A stretch of 64,000 nt of DNA from Liolophura sinensis (GCF_032854445.1 NC_088299.1:13507608-13571607); one strand, 5' to 3'. Positions 32,101 to 46,900 are shown, counted from the stretch's first letter. The notes: generated from the sequence alone by a model not told the origin. Numbers and translations: made by a program.

Positions 32101-34931
32101 ACCCAAGATGAGTAAACACTTGTAGACAGTGACATGCTAGACGAGTAATTATGACATCCTGTTGAATATCTACTTGTGGAATATAAGCTGGTTTGTTGGA
32201 GATCCGTGGAAATTATGACACTGCGGGTGGTTTTGATTTAGGTAACTTTCCGGCGATCAGCGATGATCTCGTCAACTCTTACCACCTTTTGCTCTGCTGT
32301 GTGGACTGGATTTTTGCCAACGCCATTCTCGGTGGTCGTAGAGACCTGCTGAATCCAGAATTCTCAGGTAAGACCAGGTGCTTGTTACTGGTTAATAGGG
32401 CTCATCAGCCTCTCCTCTGACAGGCAGGGCGGATATTTGTGGCCCTCTAGAGAGGGCGGGGCGCTGTGCCCCTCTGTTGTGCGCAAGCGAGGGATCTGAT
32501 AACATAACAACTCGATTACATACGAAAACATTGCTCTACAATTCTTACGCAGACCACAAACAGTCACAGTTGTGACAGTGTAACAATTTGGGCCTTTCTT
32601 GTATATTTAATGTCGAGATCTTGGCACTGTCTAATCAGAGTAATATCTGTTCATGACAGTGTCAATCACTCTGCTTCACAGAGGTCAATATTTAATCGTA
32701 TCACTTGACTTTAACATTATGCAATGTTAGGCGATCTACTGTTATTCTCTGAATGTCTTGTTGCGAAATGTGCCCTTGGTGTCATAGGTATCATGTTTGA
32801 AGAATCTTTCTACAATCGTTTAGAAGTAATTTTTTGGGGCCAACTTCTTCAAAGCATGGTTATAAAGTTTTGACAACTTTTTAAAAAAAGATACAAGAAA
32901 TTAAATTTTTAATGATTTGTGAAAGTGGCCACAGACTTTGATATTGTAAACTGTTACCATGATATTACCTGTTAAAGATCTGTCTCCATTCTGTGGTTGT
33001 AGGACTTCCTGATAATTTTGTAAGCGGGACATGGCGACCCCCATCAGAAGCACCTTGTATCATTAATATCCTGTGTGAGAAACACGAAGGGCTGGTCCTG
33101 GAGGCGAAAGGTATCAAGGAACACTGGTGGAAACCACACATCAAGAAACTCTTTGACAGAAAGGTCTGTTTATAACGGATAGATTTTTCAGTTGTACACG
33201 TATTTCACGGTAAAGTCCATCAGAATTATTTGTGTAGCTTGTAAGTTATTTGTTGTCATGGCCCACTTGACTCGTAGTTGGAAAAGCTTCAGTTACCTTT
33301 AGACTCCTGCATTAAGCAGCTATAAAATGAATAAATAAATTTATTATACCTCGCGTAAATTTATTGTTACCTCAGGGGATAATGTTACCTCACATGGGGT
33401 TCAGCATTTCACGATGTTGCACACTGTGATGTCATTGAAGAAGCAAATGCAATATAGCATGATAAACTTTTATGTTTGATCGCGTTTTGGGTAGTCTTCC
33501 CTTTGTGTTGTATGTTACATCTGCTGGCGGTTTTGAAACTGGCTGTTTTGACGGTCTTTACTTCCCTACCCTAACCCTTTCATGTATTGAAATGTAAATG
33601 AAGGTTTGAGTGATGGGTTATCCGGTGTAATAAAACAATTATTGCATTGTTCAGAGTGGAACATCTTGATTTGTGGGCTCCCGACAGTCGATGTACAACT
33701 CGCGCTGCACCCTTGTACATCACTTGTCTCGAGCCGACAAATCATGAAACATGCAATAATTGTATAATATAAATTGTTTCTCTTGTGCCCAAATTGCACA
33801 GTGTTCAGACTGATTGTGTCAATTTGCTGACCAAGTGGTCCAATATTGACACAGTCTTGAATGATTTAACTTCAGAGATTATGAAGATATTCATTACGAT
33901 CAGTATAAGAAGTTGGTACTTTAATTCATCACCCTTTTTGGTATGAAAGAGCAACTTTCATTGCATTTTATGCACATTGGACAAAACTACATTGGTTGGA
34001 TTAACCAATTTCAGAGCTTTGCAAAAAAGTATAATTTTAACAGTTTGCAAAGAATAATGCCGTCAGAAAATGCTTGAATAAACACTTTGAGATCCTGTGA
34101 AAAGGTTGAAGAATTACAGTAAACTTAAGGATTGACTGTGTTGAGTGAAATACAGAATTTCATGCAAATTGTAATTTGTTGTACACGTGTATTTACCAGT
34201 ACAAGAACGCAGTGTTGATGGATGAAAAAATTCCACATTTTATGTGAACTGTCTCAGTTTTTTTTGTTTTTTTTTATAGATTATACGGGGGAAGGGAGAG
34301 ACCCTCTCATCAGTGCTGGAAATTGGAAACTTTGAGTTTAATGTGTAGGTATAGTTATTTAGCCTGAAAATTGTTTAGAACTAGTTCCTTTCTGATACTT
34401 AGGGTTTAATGTCGTACTTGACAATTTATCACTCATGTGAAGATGAGTCTTTAGAGGTGTGTGTACATGTCCTGTGTCTTCTTTTTGGCAGGGCGAGTTC
34501 ATGCTGCCAAAGTGATGCCGCCACTGAAGTATAATGCCAAAGATATCCGACATGAAATCTCACGTAGTCAAATTATTTTGACACTGGGTCAACCAGTCCT
34601 GTTTTCTTGCTCTAACCTGTTACTGCAGAGGGAGCATGTGAAAAATGCGCAGAATGTGATGTGAATTTGTCCGGTACATCTAATGACAGTGTCTGATCAT
34701 ATGTAGGACTACTCTGATCATTTGATTTTCTTGTTTCCTATTTGTGATTCTAGGAAAGCTGTAAACAATGCATATGAAGAGTATGTGTTGAATGTGGGCG
34801 ATTTTGACGAGCGTATTTTCTTGGGGGATGAAGCAGAGGAGGAGATAGGGACGCCTGCCAAGATGGGCAGTCCAGGGGAGCTGGCTGTCAAGATGCAGGA
34901 GAAGCGGTCACTACAGCAACATGTCAGTCAG
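26189..34931 (+). CDS. RBL1: RBL exons 1-8: N-terminal cyclin-fold region
   Basis: Residues 1-356. Exon 1 begins MGLSDEGEDAVEQRFDDLCL and ends NYSLE; exon 2 continues GDQIQWLACALYVACRRTVL; exon 3 LIQFFDKMKKWADMANLPKD and RLERNFAVSTVIFKKFEPIF; exon 6 CEKHEGLVLEAKGIKEHWWK; exon 8 AVNNAYEEYVLNVGDFDERI. These match the paired cyclin-like folds at the N-terminus of p107/p130. The exon-1 donor is AG|GCAAGT. Exon 7 (34280-34344) is less conserved than its neighbours. Exon 8 is the exon whose end has been copied into the 116-bp array. Confidence 0.94.
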
Positions 34932-37900
34932 GTGAGGTGTACATGGGTATCATCTACTCTGTAGTTAGACTGTGCTAGATGAGAAGCCAAGAGGAGCTGG
35001 CTGTCAAGATGCAGGAGAAGCAGTCACTACAGCAACATGTCAGTCAGGTGAGGTGTACATTGGTGTCATCTACTCTGTAGTTAGACTGTGCTAGATGAGA
35101 AGCCAAGAGGAGCTGGCTGTCAAGATGCAGGAGAAGCGGTCACTACAGCAACATGTCAGTCAGGTGAGGTGTACATTGGTGTCATCTACTCTGTAGTTAG
35201 ACTGTGCTAGATGAGAAGTCTAGAGGAGCTGGCTGTCAAGATGCAGGAGAAGCGGTCACTACAGCAACATGTCAGTCAGGTGAGGTGTACATGGGTGTCA
35301 TCTACTCTGTAGTTAGACTGTGCTAGATGAGAAGCCAAGAGGAGCTGGCTGTCAAGATGCAGGAGAAGCGGTCACTACAGCAACATGTCAGTCAGGTGAG
35401 GTGTACATGGGTGTCATCTACTCTGTAGTTAGACTGTGCTAGATGAGAAGTCTAGAGGAGCTGGCTGTCAAGATGCAGGAGAAGCGGTCACTACAGCAAC
35501 ATGTCAGTCAGGTGAGGTGTACATGGGTGTCATCTACTCTGTAGTTAGACTGTGCTAGATGAGAAGCCAAGAGGAGCTGGCTGTCAAGATGCAGGAGAAG
35601 CAGTCACTACAGCAACATGTCAGTCAGGTGAGGTGTACATGGGTATCATCTACTCTGTAGTTAGACTGTGCTAGATGAGAAGCCAAGAGGAGCTGGCTGT
35701 CAAGATGCAGGAGAAGCAGTCACTACAGCAACATGTCAGTCAGGTGAGGTGTACATGGGTGTCATCTACTCTGTAGTTAGACTGTGCTAGATGAGAAGTC
35801 CAGAGGAGCTGGCTGTCAAGATGCAGGAGAAGCAGTCACTACAGCAACATGTCAGTCAGGTGAGGTGTACATTGGTGTCATCTACTCTGTAGTTAGACTG
35901 TGCTAGATGAGAAGCCAAGAGGAGCTGGCTGTCAAGATGCAGGAGAAGCAGTCACTACAGCAACATGTCAGTCAGGTGAGGTGTACATGGGTGTCATCTA
36001 CTCTGTAGTTAGACTGTGCTAGACGAGAAGTCCAGAGGAGCTGGCTGTCAAGATGCAGGAGAAGCAGTCACTACAGCAACATGTCAGTCAGGTGAGGTGT
36101 ACATTGGTGTCATCTACTCTGTAGTTAGACTGTGCTAGATGAGAAGTCCAGAGGAGCTGGCTGTCAAGATGCAGGAGAAGCGGTCACTACAGCAACATGT
36201 CAGTCAGGTGAGGTGTACATGGGTGTCATCTACTCTGTAGTTAGACTGTGCTAGACGAGAAGTCCAGAGGAGCTGGCTGTCAAGATGCAGGAGAAGCAGT
36301 CACTACAGCAACATGTCAGTCAGGTGAGGTGTACATGGGTGTCATCTACTCTGTAGTTAGACTGTGCTAGATGAAAAGTCCAGAGGAGCTGGCTGTCAAG
36401 ATGCAGGAGAAGCGGTCACTACAGCAACATGTCAGTCAGGTGAGGTGTACATGGGTGTCATCTACTCTGTAGTTAGACTGTGCTAGATGAGAAGTCCAGA
36501 GGAGCTGGCTGTCAAGATGCAGAAGAAGCAGTCACTACAGCAACATGTCAGTCAGGTGAGGTGTACATTGGTGTCATCTACTCTGTAGTTAGACTGTGCT
36601 AGATGAGAAGTCCAGAGGAGCTGGCTGTCAAGATGCAGGAGAAGCAGTCACTACAGCAACATGTCAGTCAGGTGAGGTGTTCATTGGTGTCATCTACTCT
36701 GTAGTTAGACTGTGCTACATGAAAAGTCCAGAGGAGCTGGCTGTACAGATGGTTAGTTTGGATAATCAACGTGTCATATTAAATCTGATGGGAGATACAC
36801 AAATTGATCTTCTCGGTTCAGGGTGGGTTTTAATCTCCTAATCTGGAGAGCTTCTTGGCTTCTTCTCATCATGGAACAAAGTTTTAGACTTAGTAGTCTA
36901 AAGCAAATTATTTTGAAATGATCTCTTCACTTGGTTTCAGACTAAAACTCTTGCTCCATCCACACCTCTGACAGGGAGGAGGTATCTGAAGGGCAAGGAC
37001 CAGAGTACAACACCAGTCTCCACGGCAACCCAGAGTGTCAGTCGTCTACAAGCTCTCCTGTCAGGGAGGAAGACTTGTCCCAGTGATCTGCTGGAGGAAA
37101 TGTTCCTGTAAGTACTGGATCAAAATGGATTGCCATCAAAACTTCTCCATGAACCAAACAAAAGAGCTTTACAGTGAAGAAACAAGAAGCTGCATGTGGT
37201 GGATAGATATATTAGGTTGATCAGTTCAGTTTATTCACAACAAAGAAATGGTGATTTTAAACATTCATAAATGAAAACACAATGGACAAAGACCGTGGAT
37301 AGTCAAGTGACAAAACAATTGAGTGGTAAGAAAGCTATAATGTCTATCTGTCGTTAAAATTAAGACATTTTCTTTCTTTTGATTGACATGTTCCTGGAAC
37401 AGAATTGAGGGGGGGTGGTAGCTAACGGTTATCTCAAATGTCCATGTACTAGAACCAGAAATACCTTAAAAATGTATTGTCATCAAATATTTTTAAATAC
37501 TAAGCGTGCCACAGAAATAATGCAACTTTATCCAGATAGTTGTTCACAGGTCTTTGTTTACAGTCTGTGTCTAAGGAAACATTCTATTTTTTTGGACTTT
37601 CAGACTTTGAACTACACTATGTAAAATTTTCAGGTTTGCTTGAAATATTGTAAAGCTTGGTTTATTTGTATCAGGGAATGCAGCTCAAATCCCAAGGCTA
37701 GTATTAAGGATAGGATGAGTGAGATGGGAGCCATTTTCTGCAAACGTTACTCACAGGTGAGCGCTTATTAATCCATGTAAAACTCCTCTGTGCTTTGTCT
37801 TGAATGGGAAAGCTGGCAAATGCTGTGCAGCAGGATCTTGACGTCATTTTATTGACGTCAGATGTTCCTTTCCCAGCTCATCCTGATGATTTCACTTTAG

Positions 37901-40900
37901 AAGACAGTATGTCACAACGGAAACAGATATATTTGAACATTGTTGACGTGCTACAATTCATTTTTGACGTAATAAGGGCTCAACGTCCTTTTACAGGCAT
38001 GAGGATTTCACAGAACCATTTCCCACAAAAATAGGCTTGGCTACTCACTCAATACTGCTTAGTTAACATTGAACAGAGTTAATTGTCCAAAGACTTGAGT
38101 TGTCAGCCTTCGAAAAATGGGCCTTTTTCAGTCATGTGCACAGCGAATCAGGCAATGCTATCTGCCACATTGGACAGGAAGTAGCACAGCCGATGAATTA
38201 CATGTTGGACAGAAAGTGAATCAAGGTCCTTGACCAAAGAGATTTTGGTTTACATGAAATTCTGATTCTGAGATGCGTTTGATTGCAAGGCTGTTGTAGA
38301 AGTGGTATTTAACAGTTGGTGTGTTGTACTCTCCTGGTAGGGGGGACATCAATCCAGCTGACAATGTTTAGAGTACCCCGTTCTCCCTTTTTTTTTTTTT
38401 TTTTTCCATAGTATGATACCGTGATCGTTCAGTGACATTTCATTCATTTTAAACAAAAAGGTTGAGGGAGTATGGTGATTTTTAGTTTACGAAGTAAATG
38501 GAAATTAGACCTACAAGAAACACCAAACACCAAAATTTGTTTGATGAAATACCATTAATACTAGAATTATTACAGGTAAATGGGTTCCCATAGCAGAAAT
38601 GTTGGGAACTGAAAACACATTTCCCAAGTCAAAAGTACATGGAACCGAAAAAATGTTTCCCTACATTTCTGAAATCCTCATGCCTGTTTTAGATTTGAAA
38701 TTTCTCTAGGACATCTCCATGCAGAAGTTTATCTGCATGGCCTTGCCTTGTCCTTAATAACATAATGCACGGTGTCATTTATAAAACTATTTGTAGGACA
38801 AAGAATGGCTTGGATACATTTTGGTATGGAGCCATTGGTTTTGCCAGTTGTGAAGCTGGTGTAAATATATCTGACATTTGTCATAAATCTGTTTTGGCGA
38901 CAATATGTTTTCAGCCTTCAGACGATCACCCGGGCTCTCATGAGGATTTCGCACAGAGGAGACTACAATTGGCTGAGAGTTTGTACTACAAAGTTCTGGA
39001 GAATATCCTTGTCAGCGAAAAGAAACGGCTGCAGGGCAAAGACCCAAAGGCTGTTTTGACGGTAAGCATTGCCTGCCAGATTGTGTTTGTGCTCATATTT
39101 CCGGTGATGTCCAATTGGTGTCAATTCTGTATCACTGTACATGAATAGCATTGACTTCCATATTTACATGCTGCTTGGGGAAGTGAATTGATGATGCTGG
39201 TTGGTTAAGTAAATTGATGATGCTGGTTGGTTAAGTAAATTGATGATGCTGGTTGGTTAAGTAAATTGATGATGCTGCTTGGTTAAGTAAATTGATGATG
39301 CTGCTTGGTTAAGTAAATTGATGATGCTGCTTGGTTAAGTAAATTGATGCAATGTTTGTTCCTTAATACATTAGGACTTTAATATTTGAAAATGTGAAGA
39401 ACAAGGTAGCTGGAGCCTTAAAGGAAAAAAAATCTGAAAATCAACGCTCAATAGACCACTTAAAACTATGCACAAGTATGCTTTAATTTATTTTTTTTTT
39501 TAGATTTTTATGAATTTTGTAAAAAGACTAAAGGCATTCCAAGCATTTGAATTGTAAGGTGGGCTTGATGGACCATACCAACAAACAGAAGATTTTCCTA
39601 ACTCTAATCACGACACTGAATGATGGAATAACTATTTTTACTCATGAGTAAAACATGACTGAAACAATGTTCCCAAAAAGTTCATTCTTATGGTAAACAT
39701 CAGGAAAAAACCGTGATGTGACGTCCCTAGAGTTCCTAGATAACGTCAGTATAGCTCATGAAGTCCACTGTGGTATTTAAATATTGAATGCCTTTCAACA
39801 CTCATTAAAAAATCTGAAAAAATGAAAGACGGTATTTTTACGCATGGTTCTCAGTTGTCTGGGTGATGAACCTTACTTCATATTTTGGCTTTCTTCTACT
39901 TTAACAACCACTCCGGAAAATGCCTAAGCATTCAAACCTGCATGATTAATGGTGGCATGAGCAAAATTCAAGAACACGATTTCTGATTAGCAGATGTTTT
40001 CTGATGGACATCAAAGGTGGGTTCCCGGAGCTATTTTTGTAAGGCTTTTTATCGTGTATTAGTTTTAACGGAGTTCTGCGAAAGTTACTTTCTCTGCAGC
40101 CGACATTTCCTGATGAATTTACATGTATTTTGCCCTACAGGGTTTACTAGAGCAAGACATCTTCCACAGATCTCTGTTTGCCAGTTGTTTAGAGATTGTG
40201 ATATTTTCCTACAACTCGCAAAGGTAATTGTCAGATGATACGAGTCATTGTGAATGAGATGTAACGCTGCTGCTTGGTAAAGAACCATAATGCTGGTCGC
40301 AGTCTTATAAGTGAAATATTCTGGAGTATGGTGTAAAACACCAAATAAATAAATCATGGTAAAGAAAGTGACATTCAGATTTTTGAATAGAAATAAAAAC
40401 ATCTGTTTAAAGCATTTGAGTATTTGAACTCTTGAGGGCTCTGTGCACCATTGATGATGGGTTTTTTTTATCTTTATGTTTACTTTCTTATTAAATTCTT
40501 GTGGATTGCATATATAATATGCCCTAAGAAAAACTACTTCCAATTATTCTGACTGGAATAACATGAATCAGAGCAGAAAACAGAACCTTGTGACATCATA
40601 TATGCTCATCATGCCATAATCAAAACGTCTCATTTATTTAATTGATTGCTGTTCTATGCTGTACTCAAGACTATTTCACTTATACCACAGCAGTGAGCAT
40701 TATGGTGGGAGCAAACCCACGATCTGCAGGTTGGGAGCAGACTTTCCCATGTATGGCCTCAATGTCGCTTGTATAACCAGTCCTGAAGTTCGTATGCATA
40801 GGCATTTACTTCTGGTCAAGGTATTTTTAGATACCCTTTTCAGTGGAATATCTGAATACGTTAACTGCTGCTTTTTGTTGTCTCTTCCTGGAAGTCCAGA

Positions 40901-43900
40901 CAGGATATAAATGTGACACTCTACTTTTCGGAAGCTTACCAACATTCATTTATGAAGATTGTTGTATGAGATTGTTCTCATCCATCACTTTGTAATTCTT
41001 AGAGTTCAAGTATTCTTTTATTAAATGCTTTGACTTTGATAATCTAAATGCAAGCAAGGCTTAAGGTGATCACTTTCTGTTACTAGGATATTCCCCTGGA
41101 TTGTAGACATATTTGATATGGCACCTTACCACTTCTACAAGGTGATAGAGGTACTGATCAGAGCTGAAGAAGGGCTGTCCAGAGATGTGGTGAAACACTT
41201 GAATCATGCAAGTATTTTAGACACTGCTATTATTTTTGTAGAGCTGATAGAACCCTTATGGGTGACTGTGAGGTCACAAGCTTCTATTAACCTCTATCTA
41301 CATTGTAGATCAGCTCTCGCTTCAGTCAGATTGTAAGATTTGTATTGTTTGACAGGACACATTTTTCTAGAGATTCCAGTTGTCAAAATTTTCCCTTAAA
41401 TCATAGTTACAGGAATTTGTCTGGATTCCTTTAAATAAACAGTAAAAAAAAAAAAACAGGAAATAGTTTAAATGATTAGTAAGACCCTTACCTGTCGGAA
41501 GAGTTAGTATTTATCTCTGATACAGCTGACATTTTGTCGTTTATTTCTCATGAGAAAAAAGGACTAAAAAACAATGTGCAGGAATCTCAAATCAGATTCT
41601 CAAGAGACGGAGTTATGGGAATCCATTTGGAGTCTGCAACACATTAACGGAGAAGACAACAAAACCCAAATAAGTTAGCCTTTATTATTTACAAAAGTGG
41701 GGTAGAAACAGACGTAAATGTGGACAGACATTTCGTTTTGACATGCTTCATAACTCCATAATTCAACTTTTAGTCTGAAATTTTTGCGACGTAGATGATG
41801 CGCCATGTTAGAGAAACGGCAAACATGATGTCGCATCACTCATACCCTATGCTCATACCGTAGATAGGCAAAACAAAGTTCAAGTGATATCTGGAAAAAC
41901 AGCTGCTTTCTCGAGTTTAAGGAAATACCTCCGATCTGATTGGTTCAAACTGATGGCATGGTGACGTCTTTGATTACATCGTTATTAGTAATTTTGCTCA
42001 CTTTGAGATGTCTCTCATGCAATGTGTCAGAAGTAATATGGTATGTTTTTTAAACTTCATATGTAATATTATATCCATGCATGTACAGGGTGTCCCAGAT
42101 GTCGTGCACCATCCAGGTTGAGGTTGAATGCTTGAGCTACAGAGCGGTGTGTTGCCTCATCTGTTCCAAACATAAAAACCAATTCAGCTCTTTCTTGTAC
42201 TGTTAGTTTATTAGCCATAATTAACTCTGAGAGAGAGAAAAAATTAAAATCAGTATTAAATCTGAAACACAGAAAAAAAAATTAAAATCATGATGGTGCA
42301 CAACTTCTGTATATGTGTGTGTGTGTGTATATATTTGTACTATTGGCATCTCTTGAGGAAAATGAGCCCTGTCTGAAGATAAAGGATGAAGGGACAATGG
42401 TGATGGTTGTGTAGCTGATTCAGAAATGGTGTGTCTAGACATGAAGTGTTCTTCAAGCCTTGAACTTCGATGGTTTCAGATTGAAGAGTGTATCTTGGAG
42501 AGTTTAGCTTGGCGGTCTGATTCACCACTGTGGGATGCAATAAAAGCACAACAAGGCAATTTACCTACGTGTGAAGAGGTAAGCTCTCTGCTTGGTACTT
42601 CTCTGCCGTGGCCTTCATGGCCTGGTGGTTAGTGTGCTACCGCAGCACGACTCAAAGCCTCCCCCTATTGTGATCACAGTGAGTACAAAGTACAGCTCAT
42701 GTTGGCTCTCTGTCCGGTCCTAAGTAGGAGGGTCTACCAGCAACCTGCAGATTGTCCTAGGATTTCGTCCCACCCTAATGCTGGCCACTGTTGTATGAGT
42801 GAAATATTCTTGAGTACTTCGAAAAACACTGATCAAATAAATAAAACTTTGACCAGGGGGCAGTGCAGAGTGAAATGTAGAAAAGTAAATTACACAGCTG
42901 CCAATCACAAGGCACGAGGTGTGGGAATTTGTAGATTCACTCGCTTTCACTGGTCTTGAAGACACTGCTGACAGTAAACAGTTGATGAAGTTTGTAGGGT
43001 CGTTTGCAGTCTTGCATTTGTTAAAAACTCTTTATCATCCTCCGATATGGTGTACAATTTTGTCCATCATGTGTGTAAAAGTTTGAGTCACTTGCCAAAG
43101 GTCTGTGGCTTACTCCACCTTTCTGCACCCTAAAACTGACTGCCGTTGTATAAGTGAAAAGTCCTTGAATCTGGTGTTTAACAACAATCAGTCTGTGACA
43201 GCCTGTTACATGTGTAATCCCCAGGTAACCTTACCCAATCAGATGGAGTCCGGAGGAGGATTACCCACAATAACTGGCTCCCCGCCCGTACATCCAGCTG
43301 TGAAGAGACTTGTGGTAGGGGAGGCCCGCTTCGGATCTGCGAAACCTAAAGGTACTATACACAGTCTGTCCTGACTGCCCATAATCTATGCATAGCAGAT
43401 ATTGCCATAGTGTATTTCTTTCTCATTGTCAGTGATCTAATGTTACTGTAACAGTAGTTTGAGCTTTGTTTTGTCCAAAACCGTCAAATATTTAAAAAGT
43501 GGAGAAACATAAAAATTACAGTAAGTGTAGATGAAGGTGCGAAAAATGGTTGTGAATGTGGTCTTACATTTATCGTAATCTGCACTAGGATTTTGTCTTT
43601 TTCAACAACAGATGTGTTAAACCTGGATTTGGGTCATATTTGTATTTTTAACGTATTCTTAAATATAACGATAATTCAGAATAAATATGTATGGTTGGAT
43701 ATAGACAAATTTATATTCAAATATATTTATTAGACAGGCATAGCATCCTTATTTAGAACATAATTACCCTAAATGACCATAAATTTTGTCCGTGACTAAC
43801 TTGCCCATTTTTCCTGATTCTGAAAGTTCTGTTGATTTTAGAAAGGTCTTTTTGTTTGGAACAGGAGATGATACTCTGCTGGAGAGTTCCAAGTTTCAGC

Positions 43901-46900
43901 ACCAAAAACAAAATTTTGTGACATTTATTTGCCTCTAAAAATGCACTTTGTGGATGAAAGTGTAGGTCATTTAGGGTATAGAAAGAACAATAGATACCAA
44001 GAACTGGTCGCAAATACCCAATAAGTATAGAAAAAAATTTGCAACTAAGCATCATTTTTGTGTGGTCTTCTCTATTAAGTTTGTTATTCTCTGGATGCTC
44101 TAGCATATGCAGTTCCCAGGATACTTTGGAGTTTGGGGCTATTCATAGATTACAGGGTGGAGAGGGTGAGGTTAACACAGCTTCATGTTATGCTCTGAAA
44201 GAGAGACTTGATGACCCATATACCTTCACAATGATTTAAAGTGTTGAAGTCTCTTCCAAAGTTGCCGTTAAATTTACAGAAACATTGAGGAACTGGGTTT
44301 TTTGTGTGGACACTTAACTTTCCAACACTGACCAATGTAATCCAATCTGCTTGCTCTACCTGCAGACCCGCTGACCTCCCCTACAGGCCCCTCAGCCGCT
44401 GATCGCTTCAGCTCCCCAACCCCAGGTAGTGCTAAACGGCGTCTGTTTGACAGCACCACAGCTGGGGAGACTCGCACAACGACCACCATCCCTGCAGCAG
44501 CCGTCTCCCTACTCCGTGATAAAGTCCCTCATACCAGTGAGGCGGGTCAGAAGAGTCCACTAACAGCAACAGGGATTATAGCTTTCCAGAGGGCTCAAAC
44601 AGAGGATGGACAACAGGTGCGCCAGTTACCTCCCTTAGATCATTGATCATTTGTTGGTAATGTATAGTTTCACTAAATCAGCAAATTTAAAGGGTTGGGA
44701 TGTATCATTGGACTATGCCAAGTGAATTTGAAGGGTTGTTGTCCTGTAGAAAATGGCATGCTGAAGAATATATAATTTCTCCAATGTTTCATTTCTAGGT
44801 GCTAATCAAACTCCCTATAGCAAATACCTGCACACTGGTCTCAACAACTCAGCTGTCCTCCAAAAACAGCACCCCAAGTAAAGCAGTGCCTAATAAACCC
44901 AAGCGCACAGGCTCCCTGGCATTGTTCTTTAGGAAGGTGAGAGGACTTAATTCTAATGTTTAATTTCGTCAATTCCAGTTTTTAGTTTGACCAAGAATAT
45001 TTTTCATGGTCAGTCTAGGCTTTGATGCATGTATTGAACACTTTATGATTAGCCACTTGGAAAATGCATATTAAAAAATTGTGGTAGTTTCTTTCTGCCG
45101 GAAATAAAAGCTTTTAAAGTTCAAATATATTAGAGTTTATAATTCTGTTGGCCGCGCTTTTGTGTTGTTTGTTTTACCTCTGTCATGACAGAATCATGTA
45201 TTTGTATTTCATTGTTTTTTGGGAAGAGTTCTTTTTTGACAGTTTTTGAACAAAGAATAAAACCTTACCTCAGACATTGTCGGCTGCTTTTTATCATTAA
45301 ATATATGGTCGTGTGTCTTTGTCAGGTGTATCACTTGGCAAGTGTGCGTCTGCGTGAGCTCTGTGACAAGTTAGAGGTTACAGACGATCTGCGGAGGAAA
45401 ATGTGGACGTGTTTTGAGCAGTCGATGGTCCAGAATGTTGAGCTGATGATGGACCGACATATTGATCAGCTCATCATGTGCGCTGTCTACGTCATGGCAA
45501 GGGTAAGTGTCTGCACTCAAAATAGTCTTCAAAATAACATATTACAGAAGATAGTTCAGGATACATCAGTTGTGAATTTGCTCAGAGGCTGCTTTTTCTA
45601 TGGGAGTGTGTTTGATTTCACAATAGGCTGTTCCAGTTATTAAGGATTCTATGAATTCTGTGATTCTAAAAGAAAATTAATTTTTGCCAAACTTATGTCC
45701 TTGAGAATGGTTTAGATAAATAAAGACATTGAAATGCTGCAGGTGGACAACCAGCCTCAGTCATTCCAGGATATCATGCGGTGTTACAGACTACAACCTC
45801 AGGCAGGGAGTCATGTAAGTATACAGTCTACTGTCATGATAGCCTTTTGTTACAAGGGACCAGCATTTATTACTTTAGCACCAGCTGCCTTAAATCCTCA
45901 GCTAATTTGACCACCTACATTGTTCCTTTTGAGTACATTTAGAAGACTGTTGCTCTACTGGGGCAAATTATTTTAGGATTTTTGTGAAGACTTAAATGCC
46001 CCTTTTTAATCATTTTTGATTTTAATCTGTAGTGTGTTTTTATACGTCTACAATTTTCATCTCTGTCTGGACTTCACTGGTCATGTTTGTTGAGGATGTA
46101 GGGTAGCTTCAATTTTCTTGCCTCAAGCAATTCTAGATAAATGCACTGTGAGCTTACAATTGGGAAGCAGGTTTCCGTCCACATGACTAATATGTGACTA
46201 ATATGTGACTCAAAAGCCTTAGACGTTTGCTCATTCACACGGAGACTGTTTACATCTTATGTAGAAGAATGAAACCAGTTACCCACAACTTGTACAGGCT
46301 GAAAGTGCTCTCAACTTAGAGAATTATGAAATAACTTGATTTCAACTCATGCAAAATGTAAAGAACACATTTTTTTTCATTGCACAGCTATGTTGGGTGC
46401 AGTGATTTTTGTCAATCAATTGAATCTATTTCAGTCTATGTGGCCCATGTTAAAACAGTCAAATTATACGAAAGTGAAGAGTATTTTTGGGTAGTGCATG
46501 ATTACTTCAGGATTTTACAGTACCCTCCACTCACATCACTAAGGGTGCTAGAAGCCCACCGGGCATGTTGAGAATATGTCTACAACCTGACACCCCTCTG
46601 ACATTCATGCTGATGTTTCAGGTGTACCGCAGTGTTCTACTCAGCACGCGTCGGCGCCGCACCTCTGGCAGTAGTGACAACAGCAGTAAGAATGGAGCCA
46701 GCGGTTCCTCCTCCCCTGTTAACCTGGCAGAGGAAATCAAGGACAAAGACAAGAGTAAGTTTTGATTGAAATAGCCCAAACTTTTTCACAGGTGGAGCTC
46801 TTTCTCTAATTTACTTCTTTTCAATAACATCTAGGAGTTGTATTTCAAGGTAGAATAGAATATTTTAAGTTCTATTTCTTTGTTCCCTTCATGATATTTT

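Noticed and set aside
34881-36760. CRISPR-like array
   Set aside because: The units are head-to-tail 116-bp repeats with no unique spacers, in a eukaryotic intron, and start inside an exon.
38765-38914. 5' extension of RBL exon 11
   Set aside because: The frame is open, but the acceptor at 38914 and the match to p107 place the exon start at 38915.
41118-41336. 3' extension of RBL exon 13 beyond 41207
   Set aside because: The frame stays open but loses p107 similarity right after the GC donor, and the next exon continues the homology exactly.
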